A DNA stretch of 43,006 nucleotides from a virus, in IMG/VR virus record IMGVR_UViG_3300005782_000008, positions 1 through 43,006 of that record; one strand, written 5' to 3'. Position 1 is the stretch's first letter. Each line of letters starts with the position of its first letter. The notes under the pieces were generated by a model. That model saw only the letters and a program-made list of their open reading frames with translations, searched no databases and was not told where the DNA came from. This document shows, piece after piece, positions 21,794 through 30,721 of the stretch. A program made the translations under genes and the position numbers.

Positions 21794-22225
21794 TTACCAA
21801 GGCTTCCACGGCGCTTTGAAAAACGCTTGCTTCTGAAACGCGGACTGTGCAGGTTGTGCTCCTGCTATGCGCGCCGCTCGGCCTCGACCCCACTGTTGCG
21901 GCTGCCACCATTTGTTCATGCGCTTGTACTGATCCATGACCTTATCCGTGTCAACCATCGGCTCTCGCGCTTGACCAAAGCGGTCCGCAAATTGCCCTAC
22001 TGCGCTTCCGAACATCTGCCCGCCTATGCCGCGCCTCATGCCCGCAAGCTGTTCACCGTAACCGCGCCGCATCCGCTTGAACCGTTCCTCTTCCGCCAGA
22101 TTCAACTGGCGCATGAAATCCCCAAGGCTCTCCCGGCGCAAGTATCCCTGCGCCCGACCGTAACCCACGGGAGTCCGGTCGAAGCCCAAGCGCCCCTGAT
22201 ATGCTTGCGATGGGTAAGGCATCAT
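21794..22225 (-). CDS. Small Gly/Arg/Gln-rich virion-associated protein
   Basis: The protein has 142-143 residues; adjacent starts at 22225 and 22222 share the site GGAGGGCAA, and 22222 has the more usual spacing. It begins with a proline/tyrosine-rich part (YPSQAYQGRLGFDRTPVGYGRAQGY), then Arg-rich helices (EERFKRMRRGYGEQLAGMRRGIGG). It overlaps the stop of a tiny coiled-coil gene. It is probably a minor internal component; function unknown. Confidence 0.5.
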   Translation of the reverse strand: MMPYPSQAYQGRLGFDRTPVGYGRAQGYLRRESLGDFMRQLNLAEEERFKRMRRGYGEQLAGMRRGIGGQMFGSAVGQFADRFGQAREPMVDTDKVMDQYKRMNKWWQPQQWGRGRAARIAGAQPAQSAFQKQAFFKAPWKPW

Positions 22226-22380
22226 TTGCCCTCCAGTATCTTGATTCTGTCTTCCTGCTTTCGTATCACGCTGTCTTGGCGCTCTGTCTCTTTCTCCAGG
22301 TCCGTGCGCCAGCGTTCAAGGAGTTTCTTGAAGTCGCGTGCATCATCTATGTTGCCTATCTCGCCGAGCTTCAAGCTCAT
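22222..22380 (-). CDS. Tiny coiled-coil protein
   Basis: This 52-residue gene runs from ATG 22380 (site AGGAGAG) to TGA at 22224-22222, overlapping the next start as ATGA. Residues 13-50 (DARDFKKLLERWRTDLEKETERQD and on) show heptad spacing of Leu, Trp, Val and Ile and many charges, so a coiled coil is expected. It fills the gap between the nozzle-like gene and the gene at 22225. Function is unknown; a structural accessory is likely. Confidence 0.6.
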   Translation of the reverse strand: MSLKLGEIGNIDDARDFKKLLERWRTDLEKETERQDSVIRKQEDRIKILEGK

Positions 22381-22389
22381 TGCTCTCTC

Positions 22390-24993
22390 CTATGTCACCG
22401 GCTTGCCCGCTGTCTTCAACGGCACAAACCGTACACCAGCACTGTAGACCCGCAGGTACGGGACTGTATCCGCCGCAATACCAGCGAACTCAAAGCGGAA
22501 GTACGCGCGTTTCGATTTCCGGTTCGCAAGCGAGAACTCTTGCAGAAAGACCTTGGTGCCTTCGTTCGGCAAAGCATAGGCTGTACGAATCACCTCACTG
22601 TTCCCATCGAAGTACGCGGTCACCTTCAACGTCTTGTTGTCTTGATTGTTGAGCAGTTCAACCCACAAACTTTGCCAGCATTTCTCCACGGTAGGATCGC
22701 CGCCGTCTGATTCCGGTGTGTCTATGTAGTAACTCGACATACCATTCGGCAAGTCATCGGGATACCCGACTTCCGTAAGCGCAACGACCTGCGGATAGCT
22801 GGCTGCATCAAAATCGCAGCCAAGTATGTCGGCGGTCTTCGGCGAAGAGAACATGGGGCAGCCGCCCGTCCAGCGCCACTCAAAGATGCCGCCCGGCGAC
22901 TTTTCGTGCAGAAGAGCAACGAGCGAGCCATGTTCAGAATCTTGGCCTTGATTCAGGACAAGATAATCACCCCACGCAACAAGAGAGGTCCAAGTGTTAC
23001 TCACGGACATATCGTCAATGAAGCTCGATGCCGCGCCCACATCATGCGCTCGCCGCCCATCAAACAGCCACAGGCGACAGTCGTTGTTTCGCTTGCCCAA
23101 CAGAAACGCCACGTTCCCCTTGACGCATACAGCCGCAGAGTTGAGCGCGTTTGCATCATCCGTCTGCTTGATGAACGCCCAATCTACAGGATCGGAACTC
23201 GGCGTATCCAAGCGCCAGATACCGTTTTCCTTCACCGCAAACAGTTCGCCATTCAGAACAAACAGCGCCTTGACCGCTTGATAGTCTGTGCTGACTTCAA
23301 TTACATAGGTGCCACCGTAGTTGTACTCGCCGATTCCAGCCGTTCCCGATATGTCCGCAACACGTCCACTCACCTGAACATCTTGCGCAAACGTCTCCCC
23401 GTAGTTCTCAAAAGGCAGAGCGTCAGTAGGCGTTGTGCTGCGTTCGACTGAATAGAACAGCCGCCCGGCAAACTGTACCAGGGATGTCACGCTGTGGCGA
23501 GGCGGCAGATTGCTCTCATACATATCGGCGGTATCGCTCACGTCACGGCCCGCATCGAGTACAGTATCATCCCAATTAACACCAATACCAGCAGCGTCCG
23601 TGTTGAACTCAATCACGTAAGCATAGTTCGAGAGCACTTCACTTGAAGCTATCGCAGTGCTCCCGTTATCAATGATGCTTTGGAGATGTCCGCAGAATGT
23701 CCGCCAATTGAGTTTGGGAGTTGTGGCGCTTGCGAAGGCAAGAACGGCCGAACAGAATCCAATTGTCGTATTGATGTCCCATGAAGCGGGAGTGTCCACC
23801 TCTTTCTTCAACTGTTCTATCAAACCCAACAGAATAGTACGCTCACCAGCGTCAAGATTGCGGTGCCGGTGATACCCTGCCGCAGCACCATACCATGTCG
23901 CCGAATCCTTTGTGTAGAAGTATCCCTGTGCGGCGAAATGCTCCGCTTCAGCAAGAGTGACAACAGCGACATTGGTGCTATCTGCGGCAAGGGCTTTCGT
24001 GCGATACAACCGCACCGTCTCCGTGCCCACAGGCCAGTATTTCTTGTCACGGAAATCGTCGTGCCTGATACTCACCGCGCTTGTCACAGTCACAGATGCC
24101 GATTCATCGCTTGGAGCGGAATAGTTGCCGTCCGCATCCACATACACCGCGCGATACTTGTACTTACCGGTCAGAGAGCCAGACCCTTGCGTTACAGGAA
24201 CCCATTTCGTTCCCGGTCCTTGGATTGGAGTACTGGCATGGAAATCCTGCCATGTACGCTGACCGAGTTCCGCAAACGTCGTGCCATCCCACTTGAACAG
24301 GCGTGTGCCAGCGTCAGACCATATCAGCACAGCGTCGTGGATGTCCTCGAAAAATACCCGCGCTGTTGTGCCGAAACACTTACGCACGGACCATGCTGCA
24401 TTCAGGGCTGTCCCTGTCGTACCTGTATAGTTCGCTACCAAGGTGATTCGCGTGTGGTGGTCAACGTAGTCAATGTCAGCCCAATACGTTTCCGCAGCAT
24501 CACCGTCCAGCTTGAATTGGTCAGGCACACCGGACACAGGAGCGCCCCACCAGCGGTTAGACATAGGATCATCCGAACCCTGCAACAACTCCAGTATGAA
24601 TGACGTGCGGTCTGTGCCTGTCGCTTCTCCCGTAACCACTTTGGTGACAATCGAAGTCACTTCGCCACGACCCGCGAGCACGTTGATGCGACTCGGCGTG
24701 CCGGAGTAATCCCAAGTGTAGATGTCGCCCTTGATGGCAATGAGCATTTCCCAATTGCCATCAGGTTTCAGCCATTCATGTATGCCTTGAATCTTCTCAT
24801 TCACAAAATCCGCGCCGAAGTTCTTTTGCACTTTCACCAGCGGCATACGGTTCAGTTCGCCGTCACGCACATAGAAGCCCGACATGCGGCTTGTGTGGCG
24901 TGGCTCGACCATGAAGCGCGGCCGGTCGGCCTGGACACCCGCAAGGAAATCAAACCACATCTCGCGTTGCTGTTTGTCACCTTTGTCAGCCAT
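22390..24993 (-). CDS. Tail nozzle / tubular protein B-like, beta-propeller
   Basis: This 867-residue protein has repeated beta-propeller-like blades (IHEWLKPDGNWEMLIAIKGDIYTWD, FAGRLFYSVERS, FVLNGELFAVKENGIWRLD, AWGDYLVLNQG). It includes an Ig-like insert (GKYKYRAVYVDADGNYSAPSDESAS) and a C-terminal jelly-roll-like part ending YLRVYSAGVRFVPL. These features suit podovirus nozzle (tubular protein B) or stabilisation proteins that form the short tail tip. It follows the adaptor-like gene, the normal order. The start at 24993 has AGGGGGCGAGC. The exact family was not confirmed. Confidence 0.65.
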   Translation of the reverse strand: MADKGDKQQREMWFDFLAGVQADRPRFMVEPRHTSRMSGFYVRDGELNRMPLVKVQKNFGADFVNEKIQGIHEWLKPDGNWEMLIAIKGDIYTWDYSGTPSRINVLAGRGEVTSIVTKVVTGEATGTDRTSFILELLQGSDDPMSNRWWGAPVSGVPDQFKLDGDAAETYWADIDYVDHHTRITLVANYTGTTGTALNAAWSVRKCFGTTARVFFEDIHDAVLIWSDAGTRLFKWDGTTFAELGQRTWQDFHASTPIQGPGTKWVPVTQGSGSLTGKYKYRAVYVDADGNYSAPSDESASVTVTSAVSIRHDDFRDKKYWPVGTETVRLYRTKALAADSTNVAVVTLAEAEHFAAQGYFYTKDSATWYGAAAGYHRHRNLDAGERTILLGLIEQLKKEVDTPASWDINTTIGFCSAVLAFASATTPKLNWRTFCGHLQSIIDNGSTAIASSEVLSNYAYVIEFNTDAAGIGVNWDDTVLDAGRDVSDTADMYESNLPPRHSVTSLVQFAGRLFYSVERSTTPTDALPFENYGETFAQDVQVSGRVADISGTAGIGEYNYGGTYVIEVSTDYQAVKALFVLNGELFAVKENGIWRLDTPSSDPVDWAFIKQTDDANALNSAAVCVKGNVAFLLGKRNNDCRLWLFDGRRAHDVGAASSFIDDMSVSNTWTSLVAWGDYLVLNQGQDSEHGSLVALLHEKSPGGIFEWRWTGGCPMFSSPKTADILGCDFDAASYPQVVALTEVGYPDDLPNGMSSYYIDTPESDGGDPTVEKCWQSLWVELLNNQDNKTLKVTAYFDGNSEVIRTAYALPNEGTKVFLQEFSLANRKSKRAYFRFEFAGIAADTVPYLRVYSAGVRFVPLKTAGKPVT

Positions 24994-25002
24994 GCTCGCC
25001 CC

Positions 25003-25704
25003 CTACCGATATGGACTGACTACGACACGATGCTTGACCCGCTTCGCGTTCCGGTCACTCACCATACCCACAGCTTCGCGCAAACGCTGGCGTAAGATTG
25101 CAAGGTCCGTCTGCGCCTGCTGAAACTCGCGGTCGCTGTGCCCCACCATCCATGCCACGTACTCGGGCAGCAACTCCGCTACCGCAGCAGGCAGCCCCAC
25201 GTATTCCTTGGCATCGTCGGTGCCGCCAGTTGCGAGCGCAGCCGCGCGCAGGCGGCACAGAATGCGTATGCCGCTTGACAGCGTTGTGTCCGGCGTAGGA
25301 TAGAGGTAGAGCACTTGCACGTCACTGCTTTCGCTCGTGCCGCTGACCGCAAACTTCTCCGGGTCATTCGTTTCGGGAGTGCTTGTCAGGCTCTCGCCGT
25401 AGAGCGCATCGAATTCGTCTTCATACAGCCGCACCCAATCTCCATCCCCATTTTTCCATTGCACGTAGTCTATGCGCGTGATAGCGTCGTCAAGCGTGAC
25501 GTAAGGCGTGTCAGCAGTAACGTTCTCAAGGCGTTCGCCCCGGATGCACAACGCCACACGCGATGCCCAATCAGCGGCAATATTGAGTTTTGTTTTCAAC
25601 TCTACGTCAGTCCAGCGCGGGGTCGGACTTGTGCTCGGATCGCCGATGAAATCCCGGGTCATTGTGGTTAGGGTCGCGAGAGTATAAGACACGGCCGCCA
25701 TCAT
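25003..25704 (-). CDS. Head-tail adaptor / tubular protein A-like
   Basis: This 233-residue protein begins VSYTLATLTTMTRDFIGDPSTSP and RWTDVELKTKLNIAADW, with late helices PAAVAELLPEYVAWMVGHSDREFQQA. Many phage adaptor proteins that dock on the portal have this plan (short N-terminal helices, beta middle with YLYPTPD, C-terminal helices). Its position before the nozzle-like gene supports the call. The start at 25704 overlaps the preceding stop. Confidence 0.6.
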   Translation of the reverse strand: MMAAVSYTLATLTTMTRDFIGDPSTSPTPRWTDVELKTKLNIAADWASRVALCIRGERLENVTADTPYVTLDDAITRIDYVQWKNGDGDWVRLYEDEFDALYGESLTSTPETNDPEKFAVSGTSESSDVQVLYLYPTPDTTLSSGIRILCRLRAAALATGGTDDAKEYVGLPAAVAELLPEYVAWMVGHSDREFQQAQTDLAILRQRLREAVGMVSDRNAKRVKHRVVVSPYR

Positions 25705-25922
25705 TCCACCCCCAGCTTGTCGGCTATCCTGTCCACGCGCTCGCGAATGTACCGCACATCCACTTCAACCGCCGTCACGCGCCCGCTGTGTTCGCGCAGT
25801 TCGGCGTCCTGTCGGTCGTTGGTGTTCGCGCCAGCGTTCAGGATGTATCCGCCGACACTCACAAGCAGGGCGGCAAGCGCAATCGCAATCACCTTGTACG
25901 TCACGCCGTTACGCTTTTCCAT
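25701..25922 (-). CDS. Small membrane protein with coiled coil (holin-like candidate)
   Basis: This 73-residue protein has one transmembrane segment (about 9-32, YKVIAIALAALLVSVGGYILNAG) followed by a charged coiled coil (ELREHSGRVTAVEVDVRYIRERVDRIADKLG). The arrangement resembles XhlA-type or other small phage membrane proteins associated with lysis. A holin or antiholin role is possible, but no endolysin is found to pair with it. It overlaps the adaptor start. Confidence 0.5.
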   Translation of the reverse strand: MEKRNGVTYKVIAIALAALLVSVGGYILNAGANTNDRQDAELREHSGRVTAVEVDVRYIRERVDRIADKLGVE

Positions 25923-25926
25923 GATG

Positions 25927-26313
25927 TCATATCTCCAGCATCTTCATCGGCGTCAACGTCACTGCACGACGCGGCGCAGTATCGTTCGCCTTGCTCTTGC
26001 AGATGTCCTTATCTGACAGAAACAGCGCGACGTCGAGGTCAAGCGCAACGAGGCCTGTGGCGAGTTCATCAGCAGGAACGTTGCTGTTATCATCTTCGCC
26101 ACAAACCTCTTTGCGTTGCAGAAGCGAGCATTTCTGCCACGCCTTTGCCGCCGTGATGCACGTCTGCAACTCTTCCAACCGCGCGCGCTGTGCGCTGATT
26201 GATTCCGCGTTTTCCACACGTTCCGCTTTCTGTTTCGCATTCAAGCCGTCACCGCTCATCGCAATGAGTTCATCGTATGCCGTGCGCTTCACAATCGGCT
26301 CAAGCTCACCCAT
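25927..26313 (-). CDS. Hypothetical protein in the structural operon
   Basis: This 128-residue protein starts at 26313 with GAGGAACCAGC. The N-terminal half is helical (RTAYDELIAMSGDGLNAKQKAERVENAES), with several cysteines (C52, C62, C71, C104). The middle has ALDLDVALFLSDKDICKSKAND. It is not recognised. It overlaps the end of the LamG-like gene by 8 bases, consistent with coupled translation. Confidence 0.5.
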   Translation of the reverse strand: MGELEPIVKRTAYDELIAMSGDGLNAKQKAERVENAESISAQRARLEELQTCITAAKAWQKCSLLQRKEVCGEDDNSNVPADELATGLVALDLDVALFLSDKDICKSKANDTAPRRAVTLTPMKMLEI

Positions 26314-27652
26314 GCTGGTTCCTCGCGTAGTTCAGTTCCTTTGAGCACCATGCGTCAGACGGCTGCGCGTCATCGTAGACCATTATGTTTTCGACCAGGC
26401 AAGAAAACCCCGAAGCGACAATGAGTGAACCCGAGCGACCGTCGCGGAGTTTCTTGCTGCCTCCAGCACTCGTGGATGCGGCTCCATTCACAACAGCCCA
26501 TATATCTTCCGGCGTATAAAGGAATCCTGCCCGTACACGCGTTCCAATAGCCAGGACGCCTCCTGTGTTGAAGGCCCTCCAAGTGTTGTCTGCCGAGTAG
26601 AATTCGAGCCGGAGGATTGCAGCCAAGGGGCGCAATCGCAGCTTGTTGTTGCCAGGCCCATGCTCATAGAACGCATATCTGTACGCGGCAGGCAGGACAA
26701 GCGGAGTGACATCCATCACAATAGCGCCTCGATTGACGCCAAGTGCTTGCGGCACTGATATTGTTGTATAGTTGCTGGCAGCATCCCTATTCTGCCACAG
26801 CGCATCGCTCTTCAAGTCCACCGCCACGAAGCCGGTATTGGTCGCGGTTGCGCTGTCGCCGCCCGATGTCTTGTCGGCATTGAGCGAGCCGTTGCGGTAG
26901 ACGGCAGCCCACGTACTGTCGGCAATCGCTTCCGCGTCGGTGGGGTCCCAGGTGGGGTCGTAGGCCGCTTTCATGCAGACGACTTCGTATGCGCCCCAGC
27001 AAGCAGTAGTTCCCGTCCGGTAATTTCCTATGCGAAACGGGTCTGGAACTGCATCACGGGCAGTGAATGCACCAGTAAGGGCTCCGCTGATTTTCACCCA
27101 TGCCCCACCACTCCATTGATAGACTGCCAGGTAAGCTGTCTCGATTCCAGCATCGTCATCTCTGACAAACAAGAATCTGTACAACCGACCAGCAACAAGA
27201 CCACCAATAATAGGCGCATCTACACGAGCCTCTACTGCGGCAGGAGAATAGTGGGTAAACCGAATATGCTCACTGTTCCCAAGAATCCTAGCTCCTGTGT
27301 AATTGTTGTGGTCCGCTGCATTATGATTACCAAAGAAATAGCGATTGATCGCAACAGTGCCGCTGCGATCCGGTCGCCATTCGATAATCATGCTCATGTC
27401 GCCCTGCGGGAACGAATTGCCCGCGGCGTAGAGGAGCTTGTTCGTTGCCGCGTCGCCGGGCGAAATCGCATACTTGCCACGCGGCAGTTTGCAGACGTTC
27501 GTTGCTGTGGTGATTGGTGTGCCGCGAGCGAACGCGCCCTGATGAACGCTGTGGAACTGGTCCGCGAATATCAGACCGGGGAAGATGTCCGGGTCGTTGT
27601 TGTCAAGGTTCGCAATCGGATTGCGCGGAAGGGTAGCAAGACTCACACCCAT
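26306..27652 (-). CDS. LamG/concanavalin-like virion protein
   Basis: The protein has 448 residues from ATG 27652, preceded by GAGGAGGGCAGCCCG; a TTG further upstream is less likely. It contains two beta-sandwich regions: about 60-230 (FPQGDMSMIIEWRPD, LYRFLFVRDDDAG, FRIGNYRTGTTACWGAYEVV) and about 285-448 (AIVMDVTPLVLPAAYRYAFYE, LRLEFYSADNTWRAF). It ends in ENIMVYDDAQPS and LNYARNQHG, which is typical of LamG-type folds. It may bind carbohydrate on the host surface or decorate the capsid. Confidence 0.65.
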   Translation of the reverse strand: MGVSLATLPRNPIANLDNNDPDIFPGLIFADQFHSVHQGAFARGTPITTATNVCKLPRGKYAISPGDAATNKLLYAAGNSFPQGDMSMIIEWRPDRSGTVAINRYFFGNHNAADHNNYTGARILGNSEHIRFTHYSPAAVEARVDAPIIGGLVAGRLYRFLFVRDDDAGIETAYLAVYQWSGGAWVKISGALTGAFTARDAVPDPFRIGNYRTGTTACWGAYEVVCMKAAYDPTWDPTDAEAIADSTWAAVYRNGSLNADKTSGGDSATATNTGFVAVDLKSDALWQNRDAASNYTTISVPQALGVNRGAIVMDVTPLVLPAAYRYAFYEHGPGNNKLRLRPLAAILRLEFYSADNTWRAFNTGGVLAIGTRVRAGFLYTPEDIWAVVNGAASTSAGGSKKLRDGRSGSLIVASGFSCLVENIMVYDDAQPSDAWCSKELNYARNQHG

Positions 27653-27669
27653 CGGGCTGCCCTCCTCAC

Positions 27670-28059
27670 TCAATCATCGAATGCAGCACGCCACATCAGA
27701 AAACAGTTCGTCTTCGTGATTGCCGCACCACCTTGATTCTCAAGTGTCCATTTGAGCGGACTCGCGAATCCGGTCACATCCAACGTCAGCCCTTCGGATA
27801 CGACTTCGGTTGTGCCGTTCGCCGCCGCGCCCTTCTTGTGCGTCTGCTCTGCGGTAGTCGTGTAATGCGCATGGTCAGGAGAAGTGATAATGGTCAGTGT
27901 AACCTGTCCACCATCACCCGCCCCATCGAGCTTGAACCGCGAGTAGAACGTCACACGCTTCCAACGAGACGCTATCGGGAACTCTTTGGCAGCCGATGTT
28001 GCTGTGTCCGCAATGTTCGCATCGGGACTGACTCCTCCGACTTTGTTTGGGTCTGCCAT
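27670..28059 (-). CDS. Minor structural protein, beta-rich
   Basis: This 129-residue protein starts at 28059 after GAGGAGTTCCGCT. It is nearly all beta (RVTFYSRFKLDGAG, QVTLTIITSPDHAHYTTTAEQT, TLDVTGFASPLKWTLENQGG). The position directly after the major capsid gene suggests a capsid decoration or stabilising protein, although no family is recognised. A hairpin lies between it and the capsid gene. Confidence 0.55.
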   Translation of the reverse strand: MADPNKVGGVSPDANIADTATSAAKEFPIASRWKRVTFYSRFKLDGAGDGGQVTLTIITSPDHAHYTTTAEQTHKKGAAANGTTEVVSEGLTLDVTGFASPLKWTLENQGGAAITKTNCFLMWRAAFDD

Positions 28060-28089
28060 AGCGGAACTCCTCGAAAACTGTGAGGATGA

Positions 28090-28109
28090 GGAGCGGAATC
28101 AACCGCTCC
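28090..28109. terminator. Hairpin after the major capsid gene
   Basis: GGAGCGG (28090-28096) and CCGCTCC (28103-28109) form a perfect 7-bp stem with loop AATCAA in the 67-base gap between capsid and the next gene. There is no strong T-run, so it may stabilise or process the abundant capsid mRNA, or terminate partially, rather than act as a full terminator. Confidence 0.5.
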
Positions 28110-28126
28110 CCAAATCCCCATCACTT

Positions 28127-29350
28127 CTATGCCGGACCGCTGAACTGGCAAATATCGAGGTGGCATTCCGGGTGACTTATCTGCAACCCGGTCTGCATCC
28201 TGAAGAAGCCAGTTGTCACGTTCCCCGTGTGCGGGTCGGGCTGCCACTTCATGTGCCCGCCCTTCTGGAGGAACCGCTTGCCCACGTATCTCGTGTCGAG
28301 CACGAGGATACGCCCGGTACGCGCTGCTGAATCGGTTTCGATGTACCCGATTGAATCGTCCAGATACACCTTGACCGCCGGTATCGCGGTTGACGCCACT
28401 TCCGAGATGCGCCGCTGGAGCATGGCGTTCTCTTGGCCTGTCTCCACCTTGGCGCGAGTGTACGCCTCCAGACACCGCAGACCTATCGCGTCAACGAATA
28501 TCTTTCCAGGTCGCCCACCCTGCACGATTGGAAGCATGAGGTAGGTAAAGAATTCGTCTTCGTCAAGAGTCCCGCCGTGAGTGGCGTCATCTATCTTCGA
28601 CGCCGCACGACTCGCGATGAACGGCAATACGCCGCCGGTCAGACACCGGTTGCTGCCTGAAGCTGCCGCTTTGCCGACGATGTAACTCCCCGTGGTGGAA
28701 GGACCATAGAGAAATGCCTGGTTGATCTGCTCAAGCATTGTCTCCATGCACTTCTTCTTACGCCCGTTCAGGGTTCCGCTCTGGAGCTTGTTCACCTGAT
28801 CCAGCACGTCCTCGAAACTCATCTGCTTCTGGAACTGCTGGATATAACCCCACCAGCGCCTTCCGGGTTCGCTTACGGCTGTCGCAGCGGTCGCGCTGTC
28901 GAAGTCGCCTGACTTACCCATCTTCTTGAACGTCGTCAGGTTTGGGATAGTCGCAACAGCTTTGGTTCCAGCGTAGGGCCGGGTCGCCAGAGTCAGCACG
29001 TTCGTGCTTTCATTGAGCGCAGTGATACGCCCAATCTCAACTGTCATCGTTGTCGGGTCCGGCAGCGCTATCGTCTCACCTATCTCGTAGAGCGAAGCAT
29101 CAGTCACGGTTATCGTGGTGTCGCCCACGGTACACGACGCGGCAAGCGTGTCGCTGGCATGGGTGACGGAATCCACGTTGAACTCGAACTCGATTTCCTT
29201 CGCATCTTCGATGGTAGGAAGTGCGCGCCACAGGACCGACTTGTACTTGGCAATGAGCAGCCCTGTGTCTTTCAGGTCTTGCTCCTGCCCGAACTCCTGA
29301 AGAATACTCGCCGCCCCTTGGGTGGGAGTACTCGCCCTGGTTATAGCCAT
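28127..29350 (-). CDS. Major capsid protein
   Basis: This 407-residue protein starts at 29350 after AGGAGACTGACCG. It lies just after the scaffold-like gene and downstream of the portal, as expected. The middle has helices FQKQMSFEDVLDQVNKLQSG and KKCMETMLEQINQAFLYGPS, followed by RCLTGGVLPFI and GGRPGKIFVDAIGLRCLEAY. The end is AARTGRILVLDTRYVGKRFLQKGG plus a beta-rich tail. The pattern suits an HK97-fold capsid protein of the DUF5309/SU10 kind, though the family was judged by eye. An inserted beta domain (residues 55-130, TVGDTTITVTDASLYEIGETI) may be a surface domain. Confidence 0.75.
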   Translation of the reverse strand: MAITRASTPTQGAASILQEFGQEQDLKDTGLLIAKYKSVLWRALPTIEDAKEIEFEFNVDSVTHASDTLAASCTVGDTTITVTDASLYEIGETIALPDPTTMTVEIGRITALNESTNVLTLATRPYAGTKAVATIPNLTTFKKMGKSGDFDSATAATAVSEPGRRWWGYIQQFQKQMSFEDVLDQVNKLQSGTLNGRKKKCMETMLEQINQAFLYGPSTTGSYIVGKAAASGSNRCLTGGVLPFIASRAASKIDDATHGGTLDEDEFFTYLMLPIVQGGRPGKIFVDAIGLRCLEAYTRAKVETGQENAMLQRRISEVASTAIPAVKVYLDDSIGYIETDSAARTGRILVLDTRYVGKRFLQKGGHMKWQPDPHTGNVTTGFFRMQTGLQISHPECHLDICQFSGPA

Positions 29351-29385
29351 CGGTCAGTCTCCTGTGCTGCACAAGCAACACTCAA

Positions 29386-30171
29386 CTAGAAGTCGTCTAT
29401 CCTGCCGGGGCTGCCCTCTTGTATCGCTTTCACCATCTGCTGGTCCCAGGTTTGTGCCCCGCCTTTCGGCAGGTCGCCACCCGGAACCGAACCCGGTGTA
29501 GGGCCGGTCACGCCGGCGACACCACTGTTGATTGCCGCCTGTTCTTTCCCCTTTGTTTCTTTCGCTTTGCGGCTTTCATACGCCTGCTTTGCGCGCTTCT
29601 GCTGAACAGCCAGCGGGTCAAGACCACGGTTCCAGCATTCCTGCTGCAACTTGCCTTTATCGAACGTGTCGTCCCCGTACATTCTGGCTACATCTTCAGC
29701 GGCATCAAGGCGTTCTTGAAACATCCGCTCCTCCTCGGCGAGTTGCTGTCTTTCGGCGGTACGCGCAGACATTTTCCATCCATCCACTACCTGCTGCGGC
29801 ACCCCCATAGTCTCGGCGAGATTCGCGTAGGGGTCAGGTGGCGCATTCTTCTGCTGGTCGGCCTGCAACGTTTGTTGCATCCGGTCCTGCATGGAAGCGA
29901 GGTCGAATTCGAGTTTCTGCCGGGCTTCATTGGCGGTTGCTATTTCACCCTGCATCTTCTCAAGCTCTGTTCTCGCCTCTTTACCTTTGCGCGCCAAATC
30001 ACGGAACCTTTCCTGCGCTTTCTCTCCCAAGCCTTCGGGCATCTCTTCGGCTGACGGGGCCGGTACTACGTCGGCGGGCACTGTGGAACCCTGATCTCCT
30101 TGCGGAGTACCTTCAACAGTTGGTTCTGCGGGGGCCGAATCCGCTGTTTGCTGACCTGTAGGTTCGCCCAT
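29386..30171 (-). CDS. Scaffold-like protein
   Basis: This 261-residue protein has a disordered Pro/Thr/Glu-rich N-terminus, then a long coiled coil (ELEKMQGEIATANEARQKLEFDLASMQDRMQQ). The helical middle is charged (AERQQLAEEERMFQERLDAAED) and the tail is short and acidic (SPGRIDDF). Composition and place between portal and major capsid are those of a phage scaffolding protein that directs prohead assembly. No protease domain is seen. Confidence 0.75.
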   Translation of the reverse strand: MGEPTGQQTADSAPAEPTVEGTPQGDQGSTVPADVVPAPSAEEMPEGLGEKAQERFRDLARKGKEARTELEKMQGEIATANEARQKLEFDLASMQDRMQQTLQADQQKNAPPDPYANLAETMGVPQQVVDGWKMSARTAERQQLAEEERMFQERLDAAEDVARMYGDDTFDKGKLQQECWNRGLDPLAVQQKRAKQAYESRKAKETKGKEQAAINSGVAGVTGPTPGSVPGGDLPKGGAQTWDQQMVKAIQEGSPGRIDDF

Positions 30172-30205
30172 AACACAACTCTCCTATCTCCGAGGCTGCG
30201 CGCTT

Positions 30206-30721
30206 TTACCGGGGCGCGCGCTCTCCCCTTTTTCGCGTTCGTTTTGTTTCAGGCGTCGTTCCTTCATACCGGGCCACGACCGCTTTCTCTTCGCTGCGAG
30301 TCATTGTCGGCACCGGCGTGACGGAAAGGTTCTTGAACTCGATTTGCGATTGGCGCTGCACTTCGCCCGCACCGATACGTTTGAGCACCAACCCCCACAT
30401 CGTATCGAAGGTAATTTGGCGTGTAGTCTTACTCGAATGCACCACCTCCATCACTTCGCCATCGAGCACCAGTTGTGTGCCGGGCGGGATTTCCTCGACA
30501 TTCACATCCGACTGCGGCTGAAGCTCCAATGTCTTCGGCCTCTGTGCCTTGCCGTAACGGAGGTGCTGGCCCTCGACTACACGCAGATGCACTTCATTGC
30601 TGTTGATGCCTATTGAGCGCACGAACATGCCGGGCGCCCCCCGGGCCAATCGCACGACATCACCGAGCAGCAACCGTTCTTTGCCCCACCAGAACACCCT
30701 CTGTCCATAGTCTATCGCCAT
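30206..30721 (-). CDS. Hypothetical virion-assembly protein
   Basis: The protein has 171 residues from ATG 30721 (site GAGGAGAACT, 7 bases away), which overlaps the portal stop; a GTG at 30724 is an alternative. The sequence is beta-rich (RVFWWGKERLLLGDVVRLA, EVHLRVVEGQHLRYG, QLVLDGEVMEVVHSS) with a basic disordered end (KRTRKRGERAPR). It sits between portal and scaffold. No family is recognised. Confidence 0.5.
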   Translation of the reverse strand: MAIDYGQRVFWWGKERLLLGDVVRLARGAPGMFVRSIGINSNEVHLRVVEGQHLRYGKAQRPKTLELQPQSDVNVEEIPPGTQLVLDGEVMEVVHSSKTTRQITFDTMWGLVLKRIGAGEVQRQSQIEFKNLSVTPVPTMTRSEEKAVVARYEGTTPETKRTRKRGERAPR

